From Parabacteroides massiliensis (lineage in GTDB: Bacteria > Bacteroidota > Bacteroidia > Bacteroidales > Tannerellaceae), in NCBI RefSeq assembly GCF_900155425.1, contig NZ_LT700189.1, forward strand, positions 799,787 through 863,786: DNA of 64,000 nucleotides, read 5' to 3'. The notes under the pieces are model-generated. The model did not search any database. It was given only the letters and a program-made list of their open reading frames with translations, and was not told the origin of the DNA. Both the position numbers and the translations under genes were made by a program. Shown here one piece after another: positions 49,965 through 61,088 of the stretch; the stretch's first letter is position 1; each line of letters begins with the position of its first letter.

Positions 49965-52201
49965 TTTTTCAATGCTGATCCCGCCTTAAACCATTTTATC
50001 TGCAACTCATTATAGGTATGATTCACGGCGAACGATTCTTCCGTGCCGTCGGCATGGTAAAGGATTGCCGTCAGCGGTTTTCCGGGAGCGAACCCGTTCA
50101 GGCCGACGATCGATATCTTGTCTTCTTCGCGTACTTTCTTATAGTCATCCTTATCGGCAAAAGTGAGGGCAAGCATACCTTGTTTTTTCAGGTTCGTTTC
50201 ATGGATGCGGGCGAAACTCTTGGCAAGGATCACTTTTACATTCAGGAAACGGGGTTCCATGGCAGCATGTTCGCGGGACGATCCCTCGCCATAATTCTCT
50301 TCCGCTACGACGATAGATGAAATTCCCTTTGCCTTATACTGTTTGGCGACGGCCGACACAGCCTCATACTCGCCGTTCAGCTGGTTCAGCACGCAGTTTG
50401 TCTTACCGTTGAAAGCATTCACGGCTCCCATCAGCATATTGTCCGAAATATTCTCCAAATGGCCGCGAAAACGGAGCCACGGGCCGGCCATCGAGATATG
50501 GTCGGTCGTACATTTGCCTTCGGCCTTCAGCAACAGCGGCATTTCGATCAGGTCTTTGCCGTCCCAGGCAGCGAAAGGCTTCAAGGCCTGCAAGCGGTTG
50601 GAACCGGGATCGATCGCCACAACGGCGTCCTTACCCGTCGGGGCTATATAACCGTTGTCTTTCACGTCGAAGCCTTTCGGCGGAAAGTCTGTGCCTTCCG
50701 GTTCTTTCAGCTTCACATCGCGTCCGTCGGCGGTTTTCAGCGTATCGGTCAGTGGGTTGAAGCAGAGGTCTCCGGCGATGGTCAGCGCCAGCGTCAGTTC
50801 CGGGGAAGCGACAAAGGCATACGTGTTCGGGTTGCCGTCTGCACGTTTGGCGAAATTACGGTTAAAGGAGGTGACGATGGAGTTTTTACGCGTATTGTCG
50901 TCGGTATGCCGTTTCCATTGCCCGATACACGGACCGCAGGCATTGGCCATAATCGTCGCGCCGATTTTCTCGAAATCTCCGAGGATACCGTCCCGTTCGG
51001 CCGTATAGCGTATTTGCTCGGAGCCGGGATTGACAATCAGCGAGGCTGCCACCGGTATCTTGTCTTCGGCTGCCTGGCGGGCGATCGAAGCGGCACGGCT
51101 CAGATCCTGGTAGGACGAGTTCGTACAGGAACCGATCAGCCCGACCTCCATCTTACGAGGCCAGCCGTGCTGTTTCACTTTGGCGGCAAATTCGGAAATA
51201 GGCGTTGCCGCATCCGGTGTGAACGGGCCGTTGATATGCGGCTCCAGTTCGGACAAATTGATTACGATCACACGGTCGTAGAAAGAATCCGGCTGTGCCC
51301 GCACGTCCATATCGGCTTCCAAACAGTCGGAGATGGCTGTCGCCCACTCGGCCACATCGTCGCGTCCTGTAGCACGCAAATAAGCGGCCATGTTCAGATC
51401 GAACGGGAAAAGGGAAGTCGTGGCGCCAACCTCGGCTCCCATGTTACAGATAGTTGCTTTGCCTGTCGCGGACAGGGATGCGGCACCGGGACCGAAATAT
51501 TCGATGATGGCATTCGTTCCTCCCTTCACGGTGAGGATTCCTGCCAGTTTCAGGATCACGTCTTTCGGGGAGGTCCATCCGCTCAGGCTACCAGTCAGTT
51601 TTACACCTATCAGTTTCGGCATTTTCAACTCCCATTCCATACCGGCCATCACATCCACGGCGTCGGCACCGCCCACGCCGATAGCGATCATTCCCAAACC
51701 GCCCGCATTCGGCGTATGCGAGTCCGTACCGACCATCATGCCGCCGGGAAAAGCGTAGTTCTCAAGCACTACCTGATGGATAATGCCGGCTCCCGGTTTC
51801 CAAAAGCCGATACCGTACTTGTCGGAAACGGATTTTAGGAAATCGTAGACCTCGCTGTTGCTCTGCGTAGCCGTTGCGATATCCGTCTTAGCTCCCATAT
51901 TCGCTTGGATCAGGTGATCGCAGTGCACGGTGGCAGGAACGGCCGATTTGGATTTTCCTGCATTCATGAACTGAAGCAACGCCATCTGCGCGGTCGCATC
52001 CTGCATCGCGACACGGTCAGGACGGAAATTCACATAATCTTCACCACGGCGGAAAGGACAGATGTTCGATTCTTCATACAAATGTGCATATAATATTTTT
52101 TCAGCCAGGGTCAACGGACGGCCAACCTGTTCGCGGGCTGCATCCACCCGCTTCGGGAAATTAGAATAAAAGCTTCTCAGCATGTCAATGTCGTACACCA
52201 T
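49961..52201 (-). CDS. acn: Aconitate hydratase
   Basis: The 746-residue protein is a mitochondrial-type aconitase. The 4Fe-4S cysteines lie in '[14 protein letters not shown]' and '[14 protein letters not shown]'. Other signatures are '[16 protein letters not shown]', '[20 protein letters not shown]' and the C-terminal swivel domain '[20 protein letters not shown]'. It converts citrate to isocitrate. It lies 12 bp after aspD and overlaps icd by 4 bp. Confidence 0.96.
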   Translation of the reverse strand: MVYDIDMLRSFYSNFPKRVDAAREQVGRPLTLAEKILYAHLYEESNICPFRRGEDYVNFRPDRVAMQDATAQMALLQFMNAGKSKSAVPATVHCDHLIQANMGAKTDIATATQSNSEVYDFLKSVSDKYGIGFWKPGAGIIHQVVLENYAFPGGMMVGTDSHTPNAGGLGMIAIGVGGADAVDVMAGMEWELKMPKLIGVKLTGSLSGWTSPKDVILKLAGILTVKGGTNAIIEYFGPGAASLSATGKATICNMGAEVGATTSLFPFDLNMAAYLRATGRDDVAEWATAISDCLEADMDVRAQPDSFYDRVIVINLSELEPHINGPFTPDAATPISEFAAKVKQHGWPRKMEVGLIGSCTNSSYQDLSRAASIARQAAEDKIPVAASLIVNPGSEQIRYTAERDGILGDFEKIGATIMANACGPCIGQWKRHTDDNTRKNSIVTSFNRNFAKRADGNPNTYAFVASPELTLALTIAGDLCFNPLTDTLKTADGRDVKLKEPEGTDFPPKGFDVKDNGYIAPTGKDAVVAIDPGSNRLQALKPFAAWDGKDLIEMPLLLKAEGKCTTDHISMAGPWLRFRGHLENISDNMLMGAVNAFNGKTNCVLNQLNGEYEAVSAVAKQYKAKGISSIVVAEENYGEGSSREHAAMEPRFLNVKVILAKSFARIHETNLKKQGMLALTFADKDDYKKVREEDKISIVGLNGFAPGKPLTAILYHADGTEESFAVNHTYNELQIKWFKAGSALKK

Positions 52202-52213
52202 ATCTATCTTTTT

Positions 52214-53863
52214 TTATTGGTTAGCAATACCGGCAGATTCTTTCCACTTGTCCGCATAGCTATGCAGGATGGAAGCGATCCCTTTCCCGATACGGACGTA
52301 ATCTTCTTTTTTCAGATTAGCCAAAGAACAGCGGATGGACCACTCCGGAGCATCGAAACCACCGCCGTTGAGCAACACTAACGATGTTTCCTGTGCCAGG
52401 CGGAACACGACATCGACCGGCTCGTAGTTTTCCTGCAGGTAGGCAACGAAATCATCCCCGTAGAACTTCTTTGCCCAGACCAGCATATCTATCTCGCTGT
52501 AGTAGCCGGCACGCAACGGATCGTCCAACAAGGTGAAACCGGTGCTTTCCCAAAGCGTATGAAGACGGTCGTGTATGATCTGTTGCATCTTCGTCTTATA
52601 GGCATTCTCGCGGTCCAGCAGTGCAAAAGCGGCAAAAAGCGCCATTTGCGTCTGTTGCGGCAGCGAAAGCCCGGCGGTATGGTTCAAGGCAACCTGACGG
52701 CTGTCGGCAACCATGCGGTCGATGAAACGGATTTCCTCCGGATGGAGCGAAATGCTGCCATAGCGTTTGTTCAACTGCTCTTTCTGCCCGTCCGGTAGCT
52801 CCTTCAACATCCGGTCGTATATATTATCTTCGTGCAGCGCGACAACGGCCAGGCGCCAACCCGTCGCTCCGAAATATTTGGAAAAGGAATAGACGCAGAG
52901 GGTGTTCTCCGGCAATTCGGCCATGACCGAACGGAAATGGGGGACGTAAGTCGCATAGACATCATCGGTGATGATCATCAGGTTCGGATTGTCATTGCGC
53001 ACGATATCCACGATACGTTTCATCAGGCCGTCTGTGAGGCCGTAAGAAGGCGGATTGCTCGGATTGACGATAAAGGCGGCTTTGACTGACGGGTCTTTCA
53101 GTACGTCCAGGTCTTTTTCCTTGTACTGCCAGGTATGGTAGCCGTCTTTTGTCATTTTACAGGCATGGATTTCGGTTACATCGAATAAGTAGCGGGCTTG
53201 TTCCGGTATCTCTATATAAGGGGTGAATACCGGGGCAAACAGGACGACCTTATCGCCTTTGCCAAGAAGGAAATTTTGCTGCAGGGAGTCGAATATGTAG
53301 CACATCGCGGCTGTTCCGCCTTCAGTGGCGAAGAGGTCGAACTTTCCTTTGGGCGGACGGTTGTCACACAATTCCTGCTTCAGGTAGTCTTCGACCAGCA
53401 CTTCCGTATATTTCAGGATGCGGTCGGGAACGGGATACTGGTCTCCGATGACGCCTTCCGCCCATTCGTGTACGAGGTCGTTCTCATCGACTCCTTTCTC
53501 GTTCACCAGGTAATCGTAGGTATCCTTCAGCAGCGCCATGCCGGGAGAGCCGGCGTGTTTCACTAAGAATTGCGTAAAACGGGAGGCGATACGTTTCTTT
53601 TCGGGGATACCGGCAAGCCCGATCATCTCTCCTGCATATTCGGAAGTGCGGGCACATTCTTCCAACGCGAACTGGCCGAGCAGGAAAAAGGCTTCGCGGG
53701 GTACGGTGCTGATCCAGTTCGGATTGCCACGTCCTGCGTTCAACATGATGTGCGTACTCTTGCGGGCACTCTCGTCCGCAAGGTCTATCAGGATATTTTT
53801 CAGTTCGAAGGGACTGATCTCCGACATTTTCTTTTCGTATTCACGAGTGATTTTGTGTTCCAT
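52214..53863 (-). CDS. aspD: Aspartate 4-decarboxylase / aspartate transaminase
   Basis: The 549-residue PLP enzyme matches bifunctional AspD (AsdA): N-terminus 'ISPFELKNILIDLADESARK' and 'LNAGRGNPNWISTVPREAFF', and the PLP-lysine motif 'CVYSFSKYFGATGWRLAVVA' (Lys near residue 329). It removes the beta-carboxyl of L-aspartate to give L-alanine and CO2, consuming a cytoplasmic proton. Downstream of the AspT antiporter gene (61 bp), it completes a proton-motive decarboxylation cycle. The acn gene follows at only 12 bp, so the TCA genes are probably cotranscribed. Confidence 0.93.
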   Translation of the reverse strand: MEHKITREYEKKMSEISPFELKNILIDLADESARKSTHIMLNAGRGNPNWISTVPREAFFLLGQFALEECARTSEYAGEMIGLAGIPEKKRIASRFTQFLVKHAGSPGMALLKDTYDYLVNEKGVDENDLVHEWAEGVIGDQYPVPDRILKYTEVLVEDYLKQELCDNRPPKGKFDLFATEGGTAAMCYIFDSLQQNFLLGKGDKVVLFAPVFTPYIEIPEQARYLFDVTEIHACKMTKDGYHTWQYKEKDLDVLKDPSVKAAFIVNPSNPPSYGLTDGLMKRIVDIVRNDNPNLMIITDDVYATYVPHFRSVMAELPENTLCVYSFSKYFGATGWRLAVVALHEDNIYDRMLKELPDGQKEQLNKRYGSISLHPEEIRFIDRMVADSRQVALNHTAGLSLPQQTQMALFAAFALLDRENAYKTKMQQIIHDRLHTLWESTGFTLLDDPLRAGYYSEIDMLVWAKKFYGDDFVAYLQENYEPVDVVFRLAQETSLVLLNGGGFDAPEWSIRCSLANLKKEDYVRIGKGIASILHSYADKWKESAGIANQ

Positions 53864-53924
53864 AGAGATATAACTTTATTGATTATAATGAGTATATACA
53901 AAAAACAACTTCTCCCAAGGTCTT

Positions 53925-55625
53925 TCAGGTCATCAAGAGGACGATCACGACACCCCAGATGATCAACAGCGTATTACCAACCGCGTATGTTACCGTGTAG
54001 CCCAACGCGGGTGTCTGGCTCTCAACGGCGTCCTCCACTGCGCCTAAAGCTGCGGTGGTCGTACGCGCTCCGGATGTACAGCCCAACGTAATGGCCGGAT
54101 GGAACTTAAAGACATATCTTCCCAACAGCACACCGACGATCAGCGGGATAGCGGTAGCCAACGCTCCGATAAAGAAAAGGCTGACGCCGACCTCCTTCAA
54201 CCCGGTGACAAAGCTCGGTCCGGCCGTAATGCCGACTACGGCGATGAACATGTTCAACCCGACGTTATTCAGCACCCAAAGGGAAGGTTCCGGGATTCGT
54301 CCGAAAGTCGGATGCTTGGAACGCAACCACCCGAAGACTAATCCGGCGATCAACGCGCCGCCACTCGTACTCAGGCTGATGGGGACACCTCCTAAATGGA
54401 TAGCCAAAGCCCCCACTACACCGCCGAGGAAGATTCCGAGACCGACGAAAATCATATCTGTCTGGTTCGTCGGGCGGTCGGCATAGCCTAATGTGTTGGC
54501 TGCCGCATTCACCTCCAATTTTGTGCCGACCAGCTCCAGTATGTCGCCGGGATCGATCGTCGTGGCAGCCAAAACCGGGATGTTGATGCCGGCACGTTTG
54601 ATGCTTTTGATGCTGACACCGTGCATAACCGGCAACCTGCGCAATTTGGCGATCGTCATGCCTGCATATTTTCTGCGGGAGATCAATACGGGCAAAGTTT
54701 CGGCCGGGAAGTCCAACAGCTCGATATCATTGACTTCGTCGCCGATCCAGTCTTCCTCTCCGACCACAAATTCACGACGGCCGCTGAGCACGACTTCGTT
54801 TCCTTCCAGAAGCATCTGGCCGGGCTTCGCGTCCCGGATCACACCATCGATACGGACCCGTTCGACGAAAAGGCGTCTCCCTTGTCCTTCCAAATAATCT
54901 TCCAGCTCCTTCACGGTCTTTCCCGCCCCGAACCAGTCGTTGCTGATCTTGTAGGCGCGGAACGTGATCGGACGGGCGGCAGGCATGAAGCCGGGTTGCT
55001 CGCTTTCGTCATCCGAACCCATTTTGGCTTCCAGCTCGCGACAGGCTTTCTTGACCGATTCGATTCCGCCCAACAGACGGGGAGCGATATCGCTCATGAT
55101 CCAGGCGGAACCGGCCGTACCGAAAATATAAGAGACGGCATAGGCAACCGGCATGACGTTGATCATGTCCGTTTTATCTGCTGCCGGTATTCCCAACTGG
55201 TTAATCGTATCTTCGGCCACTCCGAGCACAGCGGATATCGTCTGCGAACCCGCCAACAAACCGGCTGCTTCTCCGGCAGAATAGCCCATGATTTTCGCCA
55301 GCACAAAGGGGGCCAGCAGACAGAACAGACACATCACGACGGCAAACAACACCTGTGGCAGCCCCTCCTTTTTCAATCCTCGGAAAAATTGCGGACCGAC
55401 ACTATATCCTACGGCAAACAAAAACATCAGAAAAAACACCGATTTCAGCGGGCCTCCGATATCGATATGCAATTGCCCGATTAACACACCGACCAGCAAA
55501 ACACTGGTTACCGTTCCTAACGTGAACTTCTTAATCTTGAATTTACCGATCCAAAAACCGAAAGCCAACGTGAGAAAGATGGCAAGCTCCGGATAATGCC
55601 GGAGCAAATTGGTAAACCATTCCAT
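53925..55625 (-). CDS. aspT: Aspartate:alanine antiporter
   Basis: The 566-residue protein has two five-helix halves separated by two cytoplasmic TrkA-C-like domains (about residues 215-380). The duplicated motifs '[20 protein letters not shown]' and '[20 protein letters not shown]' are characteristic of the AspT/YidE family. It exchanges external aspartate for internal alanine; the exchange is electrogenic and, with AspD, generates proton-motive force. It is first in the run aspT-aspD-acn-icd-gltA. Confidence 0.93.
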   Translation of the reverse strand: MEWFTNLLRHYPELAIFLTLAFGFWIGKFKIKKFTLGTVTSVLLVGVLIGQLHIDIGGPLKSVFFLMFLFAVGYSVGPQFFRGLKKEGLPQVLFAVVMCLFCLLAPFVLAKIMGYSAGEAAGLLAGSQTISAVLGVAEDTINQLGIPAADKTDMINVMPVAYAVSYIFGTAGSAWIMSDIAPRLLGGIESVKKACRELEAKMGSDDESEQPGFMPAARPITFRAYKISNDWFGAGKTVKELEDYLEGQGRRLFVERVRIDGVIRDAKPGQMLLEGNEVVLSGRREFVVGEEDWIGDEVNDIELLDFPAETLPVLISRRKYAGMTIAKLRRLPVMHGVSIKSIKRAGINIPVLAATTIDPGDILELVGTKLEVNAAANTLGYADRPTNQTDMIFVGLGIFLGGVVGALAIHLGGVPISLSTSGGALIAGLVFGWLRSKHPTFGRIPEPSLWVLNNVGLNMFIAVVGITAGPSFVTGLKEVGVSLFFIGALATAIPLIVGVLLGRYVFKFHPAITLGCTSGARTTTAALGAVEDAVESQTPALGYTVTYAVGNTLLIIWGVVIVLLMT

Positions 55626-55722
55626 ATATCTATTTTTTTGGCGTTAATAAAATCGATTATGAAACACGGCAAGGGAAAGAGTTGTTGTGTTAAACCAAAT
55701 GAAAGCAAAGTTAAATTTATAG

Positions 55723-55752
55723 TTGGCATGTCTAATTTAATGTATATCTTTG
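55723..55752 (+). promoter_or_regulatory. Promoter upstream of the cobalamin riboswitch
   Basis: TTG at 55723-55725 and TATCTTTG at 55745-55752 are 19 bp apart. Transcription should start near 55759, immediately before the riboswitch. Confidence 0.75.
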
Positions 55753-55758
55753 CCCCGC

Positions 55759-55970
55759 TTAGGTGATATAACTGCCATCCGGTAGTTATATAAAAGGGAA
55801 TCCGGTGGAAATCCGGAACAGTGCCCGCTACTGTAAAGCCATATTGAAGAAGAAAGCAATCTCTATGCCACTATCCGGAAGGATGGGAAGGCCGCTTTCG
55901 GACAGGCTAAGTCAGGAAACCTGCCAGGCAAGATAAAAATAACTCTCCCGGGGTCAGGACAGTTATTGAC
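55759..55970 (+). promoter_or_regulatory. Cobalamin (B12) riboswitch
   Basis: All core parts are present in order: GGGAATCCGGTGGAAATCCG (from 55797), CAGTGCCCGCTACTGTAA (to about 55836), GCCACT, GGGAAGGCC, and the B12 box GCTAAGTCAGGAAACCTGCC (55906-55925). A following hairpin with arms AATAACT/AGTTATT is a plausible expression platform. Cobalamin binding should lower expression of the downstream cbiK operon. It lies about 125 bp before the cbiK start. Confidence 0.95.
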
Positions 55971-56095
55971 ACACATATACAAAAAACGAAACAATCTCTC
56001 TCTGAAAAAGATGAAATGTCGGCGAACAGCCTTTACGGGTTGCTTACCTGGACATATATATATATATAATCTGTTTTAATATAAATTTATCACCT

Positions 56096-57028
56096 ATGAA
56101 CAAAAACAAATGGATTTACTTGCTGGCTTTCCTGTTCTGCATATTCATGCAACCCATACAGGCAGAAGGCAACTTTGTCGAATCGGACCTGTTCGGTTCC
56201 ATGCAAACGGGAGACAAGGCGGCCTTACTGGTCGTACATTTCGGAACGACACACGACGACACGCGTGCCCTGACCATTGACGCTGTCAACAAAAAAATGA
56301 CGGAAACTTTTCCCGGCCTCGAAGTCCGTGAAGCCTGGACTTCCCGTATCATCGCGTTCCGCCTGAAAACACGGGACATCTACAAATCGAATCCGGAAGA
56401 AGCACTCGCCCGGTTGAAAGCCGACGGATATACACATGTGCTGATCCAGTCGTCCAACATCATCGAAGGGATCGAGATGGAGTCACTACGAAAAGATGTA
56501 GCCACACATGAAAAGGATTTCAAGGAAATCCGTATCGGTACTCCTCTTCTTTTCACTCCGGAGGATTATGAAGCCGTCATAGCCGCAATCACGCCTAACG
56601 GAATCCGGGACGGCGCCGTCCTATTGGTCGGACACGGAACCTACACACCGACAACGGCACAATACGCCATGATGGATTATATGCTGAAAGCAAAAGGGTT
56701 TGACAACTACATAGTCGGAACGATCGAAGGTTACCCCTCTTTTGACGACGCATTGATCCAAATTAAAAAAGGCGGATACAAAAAAGTACAGTTGATGCCT
56801 TTCATGTTTGTCGCAGGTGAACATGCCAAAAACGATATCTCCGGCGACTGGAAGGATGAACTCGAAAAACAGGGGTATGAAGTGACGGTGTTCATGGAAG
56901 GTCTCGGACAAAACCCGGCAGTCCAGGACATATTCGTGGAACATGCCCGCTTCAGCGCTACCCACAAATACCTGGACATTGTCAAGAAGAAAAAGGATTA
57001 TGCCGAGGGCAAAGAAAAATACGAATAA
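56096..57028 (+). CDS. cbiK: Periplasmic CbiK-type sirohydrochlorin cobaltochelatase
   Basis: The 310-residue protein has a signal peptide (MNKNKWIYLLAFLFCIFMQP, then IQA) and two CbiK/chelatase halves. Metal-binding His are in 'ALLVVHFGTTHDDTRALTID' and 'AVLLVGHGTYTPTTAQYAMM'. CbiK inserts Co2+ into sirohydrochlorin in the anaerobic B12 pathway; exported forms may instead handle metal or porphyrinoid ligands in the periplasm. The upstream B12 riboswitch ties it to corrinoid or cobalt supply. A PepSY membrane protein gene starts 3 bp later. Confidence 0.92.
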   Translation: MNKNKWIYLLAFLFCIFMQPIQAEGNFVESDLFGSMQTGDKAALLVVHFGTTHDDTRALTIDAVNKKMTETFPGLEVREAWTSRIIAFRLKTRDIYKSNPEEALARLKADGYTHVLIQSSNIIEGIEMESLRKDVATHEKDFKEIRIGTPLLFTPEDYEAVIAAITPNGIRDGAVLLVGHGTYTPTTAQYAMMDYMLKAKGFDNYIVGTIEGYPSFDDALIQIKKGGYKKVQLMPFMFVAGEHAKNDISGDWKDELEKQGYEVTVFMEGLGQNPAVQDIFVEHARFSATHKYLDIVKKKKDYAEGKEKYE

Positions 57029-57031
57029 AAT

Positions 57032-58507
57032 ATGTTCACAAAATTTCTAAGGAATATACACAAGATATTGGGCTTACCGCTCAGTATCTTGTTTTTCCTT
57101 TGGTTTGCCTCCGGGATCGTAATGATTTATCATTCTTTTCCACGTGCATCTCAAGAGAAAAGAATAGCCAATCTGCAACCTCTCCCCGATATGCTGCCCA
57201 ACCTGAACCTCCTATCGGAAACCTTGTCCGATTCGGCTCGTTTACAATCCCTGACCTTGGAGATGTATGCCGGTCGGCCGGTACTGAACCTCAGAGGCAA
57301 AAACGTGCCGAACAGGATATATGCAGACTCGCTCGTTCCGATGGAACCATACGATGCAAGAGAGATCGGAATGATTGTCTCTCAATGGTGTACGGCATCT
57401 GTCCTACGAGTGGATACTGTCTATAAACCGGACCAGTGGATTCCGTTCGGCAGGCCCGAAAATTTTTTCCCTGTCTACAAATATATCTTCTCCGATGCAG
57501 ACAAACACGAGTTGTATATCTCCCCCAAAGACGGAAAAGTCCTGCAAATGACCGACAAGAGTGAGCGTTTATGGGCCTGGTTGGGAGCGATCCCGCACTG
57601 GGTCTATTTCACCGTGCTCAGGCAGAACCAGCCGGCATGGATCAATTTCGTGAAATGGACTTCCGGTATCGGGACAATCATGTGCTTGGCAGGATTTGTT
57701 CTCTCGCTCCGTATCGCCTGGAAGAACAGAAACCGCAGATGGGGAGTCCCGTACCGGAAAAGATGGTATCGTTGGCATCATGTCAGTGGGCTGTTATTCG
57801 GGATTTTTGCCGCCACTTTCGCTTTCAGCGGGATGATGTCGCTCATGGATATCCCGGATTGGTTGAAAAAAGCGCCAAAAGAACAACGTCGGGAACATCC
57901 TTTCCGAATGTCGGGTGGCAGCAAGCCGATCCTACCGGACAGCTACGTTCTCGATTACCGAAAAGCGGCTCAGGCAGCTACAGATATCAAGCAAATCGAA
58001 TGGGCAAGCTGGAACGGACACCCGTATTATCGGCTGACAACGGCCGGACAAACGATTAATATCGATGCATCGGACAGTACAGCTACACGCCTCTTTATCC
58101 TCACCGAAGAGAGGATCCGCAGCGAAATGCAGAAGATGTACGGAGACAGTATCCGATGGGAAATGGAGCTTATCACGGAGTTTGACAACGATTATTTCTC
58201 CCGAAAACGAGAACCGAACTCACTGCCGGTCTACCGTGTGAGTGTGGATGACGACATGCATACCCGCCATTATTTCAACCCACAGACTCTCCGCCAACAA
58301 CGAACAGACGACGACGGGCGTATACGCCATCTGCTATACCGGGGACTGCATTGTCTGGATTTCAAGTTTTTGACAGACCACATCTGGCTTTGGAACATCG
58401 TCATGTATACACTCATGATCGGAGGCACTTTCCTGTCCCTGACCGGAGTGGTACTTACTTTTAAATGGATCATCCGAAATATAAAACATATATTTCACAA
58501 CAACTAA
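57032..58507 (+). CDS. PepSY-associated membrane protein
   Basis: The 491-residue protein has about four helices ('LGLPLSILFFLWFASGIVMI', 'GTIMCLAGFVLSLRIAWKNR', 'HHVSGLLFGIFAATFAFSGM', 'IVMYTLMIGGTFLSLTGVVL') and large periplasmic loops. It fits the PepSY_TM family often found beside TonB receptors. Some relatives are thought to reduce or release metals from imported chelates. It lies 3 bp after cbiK and 3 bp before the receptor gene, all under the B12 riboswitch. Confidence 0.88.
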   Translation: MFTKFLRNIHKILGLPLSILFFLWFASGIVMIYHSFPRASQEKRIANLQPLPDMLPNLNLLSETLSDSARLQSLTLEMYAGRPVLNLRGKNVPNRIYADSLVPMEPYDAREIGMIVSQWCTASVLRVDTVYKPDQWIPFGRPENFFPVYKYIFSDADKHELYISPKDGKVLQMTDKSERLWAWLGAIPHWVYFTVLRQNQPAWINFVKWTSGIGTIMCLAGFVLSLRIAWKNRNRRWGVPYRKRWYRWHHVSGLLFGIFAATFAFSGMMSLMDIPDWLKKAPKEQRREHPFRMSGGSKPILPDSYVLDYRKAAQAATDIKQIEWASWNGHPYYRLTTAGQTINIDASDSTATRLFILTEERIRSEMQKMYGDSIRWEMELITEFDNDYFSRKREPNSLPVYRVSVDDDMHTRHYFNPQTLRQQRTDDDGRIRHLLYRGLHCLDFKFLTDHIWLWNIVMYTLMIGGTFLSLTGVVLTFKWIIRNIKHIFHNN

Positions 58508-58510
58508 AAA

Positions 58511-60145
58511 ATGAACAAAATAGCATTTCTTTTAATGTGTATCGGATGCGTTACTTCCGCTACCGCGCAACGCAGCATCACGGATACGACATTTACCGTC
58601 AGCAACGTGGAGATCGTCGCAAACAAAAAACAAGCTCTGCAAGACAAGCCGGTCGAACTTTTAGGCATGGACGTTCCCTTGAAATTCCTGCCGATCACAG
58701 TGACCCGCCTGGATTCCAAAACAATGGAACGCAAGCATATCACGAATATGGAAGATGCCGTACGTTTCCTTCCGGGCGTCGTCATGAGTTCGAATCAGCT
58801 CGGCGCTTTCCAACGGTACAGCGTGCGTGGAACGACAGACGCCGTCTTCGCTTTCGACGGCATTCGTGACGACCGTACTCTGTTGAATACCGTTCCTTTC
58901 GGCGACCTTTCGTCCGTCGAGTCCATCGAAGTAATCAAAGGGCCTGCCTCCGTCCTGAGCGGCTATTCCGTCATGGGAGGCGTAATCAACATCATACGGA
59001 AAAAGGCATCAGCCGAATTTACAGCTAATGCAAGCGTCAGCTACGGTAGCTGGGACCAGAAGGAAGCGACCGTCGGGATGGAAGTCACCAAGAAAGGGTA
59101 TCTCGAAGCAAACGTTTCGTTCAACGACGACCACTACACGACCGACATCGGCGGCGCTCCGGTCATGCCAGGCGATATGTTTGCCACGGCAACCGGACAG
59201 CCTTTTGCCGCCAGTGGCGAACGGAACCCGATGGCGGACTACGAAACCGTATAGATGCTTCCGGTCCGGAATCCGCACTACGTACGCGATTGGTGGGACA
59301 GCAAAGTGTCGGCAACATCCATCAGCCGTTATCAGACCAATGGTTTCTACCTGCCAATACCGGATGTATCCGTTTATGCGTCAGCTGCTTCTTTCTTCAA
59401 GCCGAACAACACGACCTACAATGCCGGGTTCATCTACCTCGACAAGAACGGAAACGAGTTCAACCCCGATAAATCGGACGGCGAAGTTTTCAAACCAGAG
59501 AAAGGTTACCAACTCGAACTCGGGGCACGTTACGAACTGAACCGCATGCTGGAACTGAACGGTAGCGTGTTCTACATCCGCAAACACAATGTCGTAAAGA
59601 CCATCGGCAACAAAACGATCGAGAACAACGGGGCGGTAGAAGAAAAGAGCGTTCGAGCACAAGTAGGCCGTGAAGTTTCGAAAGGATTCGACCTGGACCT
59701 GACGTTCCGCCCCGTTTCCACCTTGGAGATCGTAGGCGGCCTGGGCTGGTCGGACAGACGGACGATTGCCAGCAACCTCGACTGGATTCCGGAAGATGCC
59801 GACTGGGTTACATATAACGAAGACGGATCGATCAACCTCCGTGCAACCAATGTTCCCCGCGCAACGTTCTACACATACGCCGACTATACGATTCCCAAAG
59901 GCGTATTGAAAAACCTTTCTTTCCACCTGAGCGGAACATTCACCGACCGTATCTACAGCGATATCAAAAACGACGTGTATGAACCGGCGCGTTATATTAT
60001 CGATGCCGGTATCTTCTACACGGTCAATCAGCAAGTCACATTGGCCTTCAACGCATACAACCTGCTCAACAAGAAATATTTCGAATACACGACCCGACTG
60101 GCCAAGCCATTCCATTTCATGGCTACGGTTTCCTATCGGCTCTGA
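58511..60145 (+). pseudogene. TonB-dependent receptor with in-frame stop and probable internal deletion
   Basis: Residues 1-247 hold a signal peptide (MNKIAFLLMCIGCVTSATAQ), a plug domain ('MEDAVRFLPGVVMSSNQLGA', 'SVESIEVIKGPASVLSGYSV') and the first barrel strands, ending at a TAG (59252-59254). The same frame continues without other stops to 60145, with a typical receptor end (VTLAFNAYNLLNKKYFEYTT plus a final SYRL). Total coding length is about 543 residues, well short of the usual roughly 700, so part of the barrel also seems lost near 59250. It is third in the B12-regulated operon and was probably its outer-membrane importer. Confidence 0.85.
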
Positions 60146-60147
60146 GA

Positions 60148-61053
60148 CTATCCCCCGATAGCCGTTTCGATCCCGTAACCGGCGAATATCTCCCGGCAAC
60201 GTTCGATCGTTTCGTCCGAAGGGGTAGCGAATGCATAGTGATCCGGATTGTAGGCCGTGCCCAATTTTTCATGCTTGCCTTTGCCAATGTCATGATAGGG
60301 AAGCAGGTTTACAGTCCGGTGCTTCCATGGCAACGAGGCCAGGAAAGCGGCACTGCGTGTTATATTTTCTTCATCGGCATTCACACCTTCGATAAGCGGG
60401 ATACGAAGATAAAAATCGTGTCCCGTTTCTGCAACCATCCGAAGATTGGACAGGATCAATTCGTTCGGGACACCGCAATATTCCTTGTGCTTGTCCGAAT
60501 CCATCAGCTTCAAGTCGACAAGGAGAAGTTCGCAATTGTCCATCACGCCGCGTACGATCTCCGGCCGGGCGAAAAGCGTCGTATCGACAGCCCGGTGGAT
60601 TCCCCGTTCCCCGCAACGGCACAACAAATCCAGTAGCGGTTCGGGATGCAACAACGGCTCTCCCCCGCAAAACGTCACGCCTCCCTCCGAACGGTCCATG
60701 AAAACGGTCTCCTTCTCAATCTCCATCATCAAGGCATCGGCCGAATACTCCGTACCGGATATCTCCATCGCCAAAGCCGGACACACCTCTCCACAGGTCC
60801 CGCACAGGAAACAACGCGCCCTGTCCGTCACGATCCCCTCCGGCGTGAATGTCAACGCCTTCTCAGGACAAGCCTCGACACACGTCCGGCAACCGATGCA
60901 TTTCTTTTTCGTGTAGAGTTTTTGCTTCCGGCTGGAGATTCCCTCCGGATTATGGCACCATACGCACGACAGGGGGCAACCTTTCATAAAGATCGTGATC
61001 CGGATACCCGGTCCGTCGTTGATGGCGTATCGTTTTATATCAAATATCAGCAT
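60148..61053 (-). CDS. Glycyl-radical enzyme activating protein
   Basis: The 301-residue radical SAM enzyme has the motif 'GCPLSCVWCHNPEG' (CxxxCxxC) and an inserted pair of ferredoxin-type clusters ('CIGCRTCVEACP' and 'CFLCGTCGEVCP'). This is the layout of activases for dehydratase-type glycyl radical enzymes. 'VTFCGGEPLLHPEPLLDLL' holds the GGE SAM-binding motif. It abstracts hydrogen from the glycine of its partner, encoded 35 bp upstream. The last codons end 3 bp from the opposite-strand receptor pseudogene. Confidence 0.93.
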   Translation of the reverse strand: MLIFDIKRYAINDGPGIRITIFMKGCPLSCVWCHNPEGISSRKQKLYTKKKCIGCRTCVEACPEKALTFTPEGIVTDRARCFLCGTCGEVCPALAMEISGTEYSADALMMEIEKETVFMDRSEGGVTFCGGEPLLHPEPLLDLLCRCGERGIHRAVDTTLFARPEIVRGVMDNCELLLVDLKLMDSDKHKEYCGVPNELILSNLRMVAETGHDFYLRIPLIEGVNADEENITRSAAFLASLPWKHRTVNLLPYHDIGKGKHEKLGTAYNPDHYAFATPSDETIERCREIFAGYGIETAIGG

Positions 61054-61057
61054 ATTT

Positions 61058-61084
61058 TGTCAATTGTCAATCATCAATTGCCAA
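61058..61084. repeat. TTGTCAATT-type repeat between glycyl-radical enzyme and activase
   Basis: TTGTCAATTGTCAATCATCA followed by ATTGCCAA fills most of the 35-bp gap. It is built from the same units as the inverted repeat at 36845-36906, suggesting a dispersed intergenic repeat. Confidence 0.7.
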
Positions 61085-61088
61085 TCCT

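Noticed and set aside
59252-59254. TAG decoded as an amino acid (suppression or pyrrolysine) in the receptor gene
   Set aside because: No suppressor tRNA or pyrrolysine genes are seen, and the receptor also appears to lack a barrel segment at the same place, so decay is simpler.
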